Source of the DNA: Phycisphaerales bacterium UBA2421
Lineage (GTDB): Bacteria > Planctomycetota > Phycisphaerae > Tepidisphaerales > Tepidisphaeraceae
Assembly: GCA_002343075.1 (NCBI GenBank)
Contig: DDRH01000006.1
Coordinates: 136,242-200,241 of the forward strand
Direction of reading: 5' to 3'
DNA: 64,000 nucleotides
Below the pieces are notes generated by a model. It was not told the DNA's origin. It did not search any database and saw only the letters and a program-made list of their open reading frames with translations. A program made the position numbers and the translations under genes. This document shows, piece by piece, positions 62,465 to 64,000 of the stretch (position 1 is its first letter; each line of letters begins with the position of its first letter).

Positions 62465-63441
62465 CAGTTCGACCTTCGGATGTGAGCCGCTACGTCACTG
62501 ATAATCTCATCCAGCATGCGCCGCGGAACATAGTTGAGAAGCTGTCGCGCCCGTTCGAGTGACGGCACCCGCCTTCGCATGTCCTCAAAGCCTTCGCCAT
62601 ACACTTCATCGTACGCTCGATGCGTGATCTTGCTGCTGCTGCCTGTGACTCGAATCGCCGCCTGGGCAAGCTGGTTGATAGTCACTTCGACATCGTTGCC
62701 GATGTTTACCACTTTGCCGAAGCATTCTGGCGTGTCCAGCATGTCGATCAGCGCACCCGCCACGTCGAGCACGTGAGCAAAGCTGCGCGTCTGCTCGCCG
62801 TCGCCGTGCACCTCGATCGGCTCATTCTGCACCGCCGCCGACACAAACCGCGGTACGACCATGCCATATTGCCCCGTTTGCCGCGGGCCGACTGTGTTAA
62901 ACAGCCGCGCGATCGCGACGGGCAGCTTCGTTTCCCTGTAGTGGGCCAGCGCCAGAAACTCATCCAGCGCCTTGGCGCACGCATACGCCCAGCGGTGCTT
63001 TCCCGTCGCCCCGGTGAGCACATCATCGTCTTCCTTAAACGGAACCGAAACGCCCTTGCCATAGACTTCCGAGGTGCTGGTAATGAGCACCCGCCTACCG
63101 CGACGAGCGCAGCACCGCAACACAACATCCGTACCGCAGAAAATCGTCTCGATCGTCTTCACCGGCTGATCCATTATCAGCTTGACACCCACCGCGCTGG
63201 CCAAGTGAAACACCCGATCGCACCGCTGCACGAGCGTCTCAACCAGGGACTCTTGCAGCACTGAACCCGTAATGAGTTCAAACCGCGCATTGCCCTGGTG
63301 TTGCGCCACATTGGCCAGCGACCCCGTGGACAAATCATCCAGCACAATCACCCTATGCCCCGCTGCCAGCAGCAGGTCGCACAGATGCGAACCGATGAAC
63401 CCGGCCCCGCCGGTGATGAGAATATTGAGCGTTTGCGACAT
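62464..63441 (-). CDS. NAD-dependent nucleotide-sugar epimerase/decarboxylase (extended SDR)
   Basis: 325 aa from the ATG at 63441. NAD loop GGAGFIGSHLCDLLL, HLASAVGVKLIM, Ser/Thr of LITSTSEVYGKG, catalytic Y-x3-K in WAYACAKALDE, then ARLFNTVGPRQTGQYGMVVPRFV and HGDGEQTRSFAHVLDV. The spelling is closest to UDP-glucuronate decarboxylase/dTDP-glucose dehydratase-like SDRs. Supplies an activated sugar for the neighbouring glycosyltransferases. Exact reaction not assignable from sequence alone. Confidence 0.9.
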   Translation of the reverse strand: MSQTLNILITGGAGFIGSHLCDLLLAAGHRVIVLDDLSTGSLANVAQHQGNARFELITGSVLQESLVETLVQRCDRVFHLASAVGVKLIMDQPVKTIETIFCGTDVVLRCCARRGRRVLITSTSEVYGKGVSVPFKEDDDVLTGATGKHRWAYACAKALDEFLALAHYRETKLPVAIARLFNTVGPRQTGQYGMVVPRFVSAAVQNEPIEVHGDGEQTRSFAHVLDVAGALIDMLDTPECFGKVVNIGNDVEVTINQLAQAAIRVTGSSSKITHRAYDEVYGEGFEDMRRRVPSLERARQLLNYVPRRMLDEIISDVAAHIRRSN

Positions 63442-63555
63442 TTTAAGCGTCAACCTGCGATCGCAGCCGATCTTGGCCCGCGGCAGCTTACCACGTTGGG
63501 TGGACATCGGAAAACCGGGCCTCGATCGCGCAAACCATTTGCAGTAAACAGGTTA

Positions 63556-64000
63556 TCACACCTGCCGCGACCGTCGCTCCAGCAGTTCTCCAAAGAAGCT
63601 CAGGTATTGCCGCGCGATCACCGGCCAGGCAAACTGCTGCGCCCGCTCGAGGCCCCGGGCCGACAATTCCGCCCGTCGAGCCGGATCGCCCAGCAGCGCC
63701 TCGATCGCCGCGGCCCAGCCGGGGGTGTCTTTCTCACCAACCACCACCCCCGCATCGCCGATCACGAACGGAATCTCCCCCGAATCCGACCCGATCACCG
63801 GCACGCCGCACGCAAACGCCTCGATCAGCATCCGCCCAAACTGCTCGCGCCAACCCGGCGTGGTCTGGCTCGGCGCACACAGAATATCCATCGCATTCAG
63901 ATACCGCGGCACCTGATCATGCCGCACATCGGTACACAGCCGCACCCGATCCCCATACCGCCCCGCCCACGCCCGCAATTCCCCCTCCATCTCCCCCGCC
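63556..64000 (-). CDS. GT4-type glycosyltransferase, C-terminal part (5' end outside window)
   Basis: About 148 residues of the C-terminal GT-B domain run in from the right edge. Visible: VPRYLNAMDILCAPSQTTPGW and the E-x7-E region EQFGRMLIEAFACGVPVIGSDSGEIPFVIGDAG. A helix that returns to the N-domain follows (FAWPVIARQYLSFFGELL). The frame is open to position 64000, so the start lies beyond it. Same strand as, and 114 bp before, the epimerase gene. Confidence 0.9.
   Translation of the reverse strand, partial: AGEMEGELRAWAGRYGDRVRLCTDVRHDQVPRYLNAMDILCAPSQTTPGWREQFGRMLIEAFACGVPVIGSDSGEIPFVIGDAGVVVGEKDTPGWAAAIEALLGDPARRAELSARGLERAQQFAWPVIARQYLSFFGELLERRSRQV

Overview
The window looks like a chromosomal segment of a Planctomycetota bacterium, probably class Phycisphaerae. 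This is inferred from protein hallmarks, not from a marker gene. They include two exported proteins with the LEPR-XLL-type N-terminal motif (ESLEARQLLA, ESLENRRMLA), PEP-CTERM tails (VPEPG plus a hydrophobic segment plus an Arg cluster), a DUF1559-style pseudopilin with a C-terminal H-x9-DG motif, a squalene-cyclase-like/DUF4159 protein, and a sigma factor carrying its own membrane anchor. The DNA is visibly GC-rich, so long antisense ORFs are common and were ignored. I saw no rRNA, tRNA, CRISPR array, prophage or insertion sequence.

Layout. 1-9.4 kb: an alpha/beta hydrolase cut by the window edge, a PEP-CTERM autotransporter-like gene interrupted by an amber codon, a repeat-rich non-coding stretch (3.7-4.4 kb), a HEAT-like membrane protein, a PQQ-type sugar dehydrogenase with a PEP-CTERM tail, a DEAD-box-type helicase and a small exported protein. 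9.4-23.7 kb: an MsbA-like ABC exporter, a DegT aminotransferase, a membrane-anchored ECF sigma factor, a pseudopilin, hisA, an esterase, a compact UvrC coupled to a DUF4159 protein, a tRNA-dihydrouridine synthase and purEK with a REP-like palindromic element between the two pur genes. 24-28.7 kb: an ion-homeostasis group (NhaD/citrate-transporter-type antiporter, CaCA exchanger, TerC, HMA metal-binding protein). 29-37 kb: a trpG/pabA glutaminase, an OmpR-type two-component system, a clan-A glycoside hydrolase, a MoaD-like protein paired with a BNR-repeat protein, an exported cyclophilin with RTX repeats, and CheW. 37.5-51 kb: a polyamine ABC transporter (potCDBA), a CobA-HemD fusion coupled to an AstD-like aldehyde dehydrogenase, PilZ, TatC with a large loop insertion, a histone-deacetylase-family enzyme beside a GNAT-like protein, a quinone oxidoreductase and pgi.

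51.3-64 kb is one minus-strand exopolysaccharide locus: five glycosyltransferases (the last cut by the window end), an NAD-sugar epimerase/decarboxylase, a Wzc-type tyrosine autokinase, a CpsB-type phosphatase and an O-antigen-ligase/TPR protein. Pgi lies immediately beside it, convergent. Together these would build, polymerise and export a surface polysaccharide under tyrosine-phosphorylation control.

I did not find a self-evident new defence or mobile system. The most unusual items are: helically phased ~11-bp repeats at 4.2 kb; the amber codon separating a PEP-CTERM anchor from its passenger; the REP-like element inside purEK; a possible pseudoknotted leader before the antiporter; a glycosyltransferase whose real start appears to be CTG; the deacetylase/acetyltransferase pair; the MoaD/BNR pair; and the RTX-tagged secreted cyclophilin.
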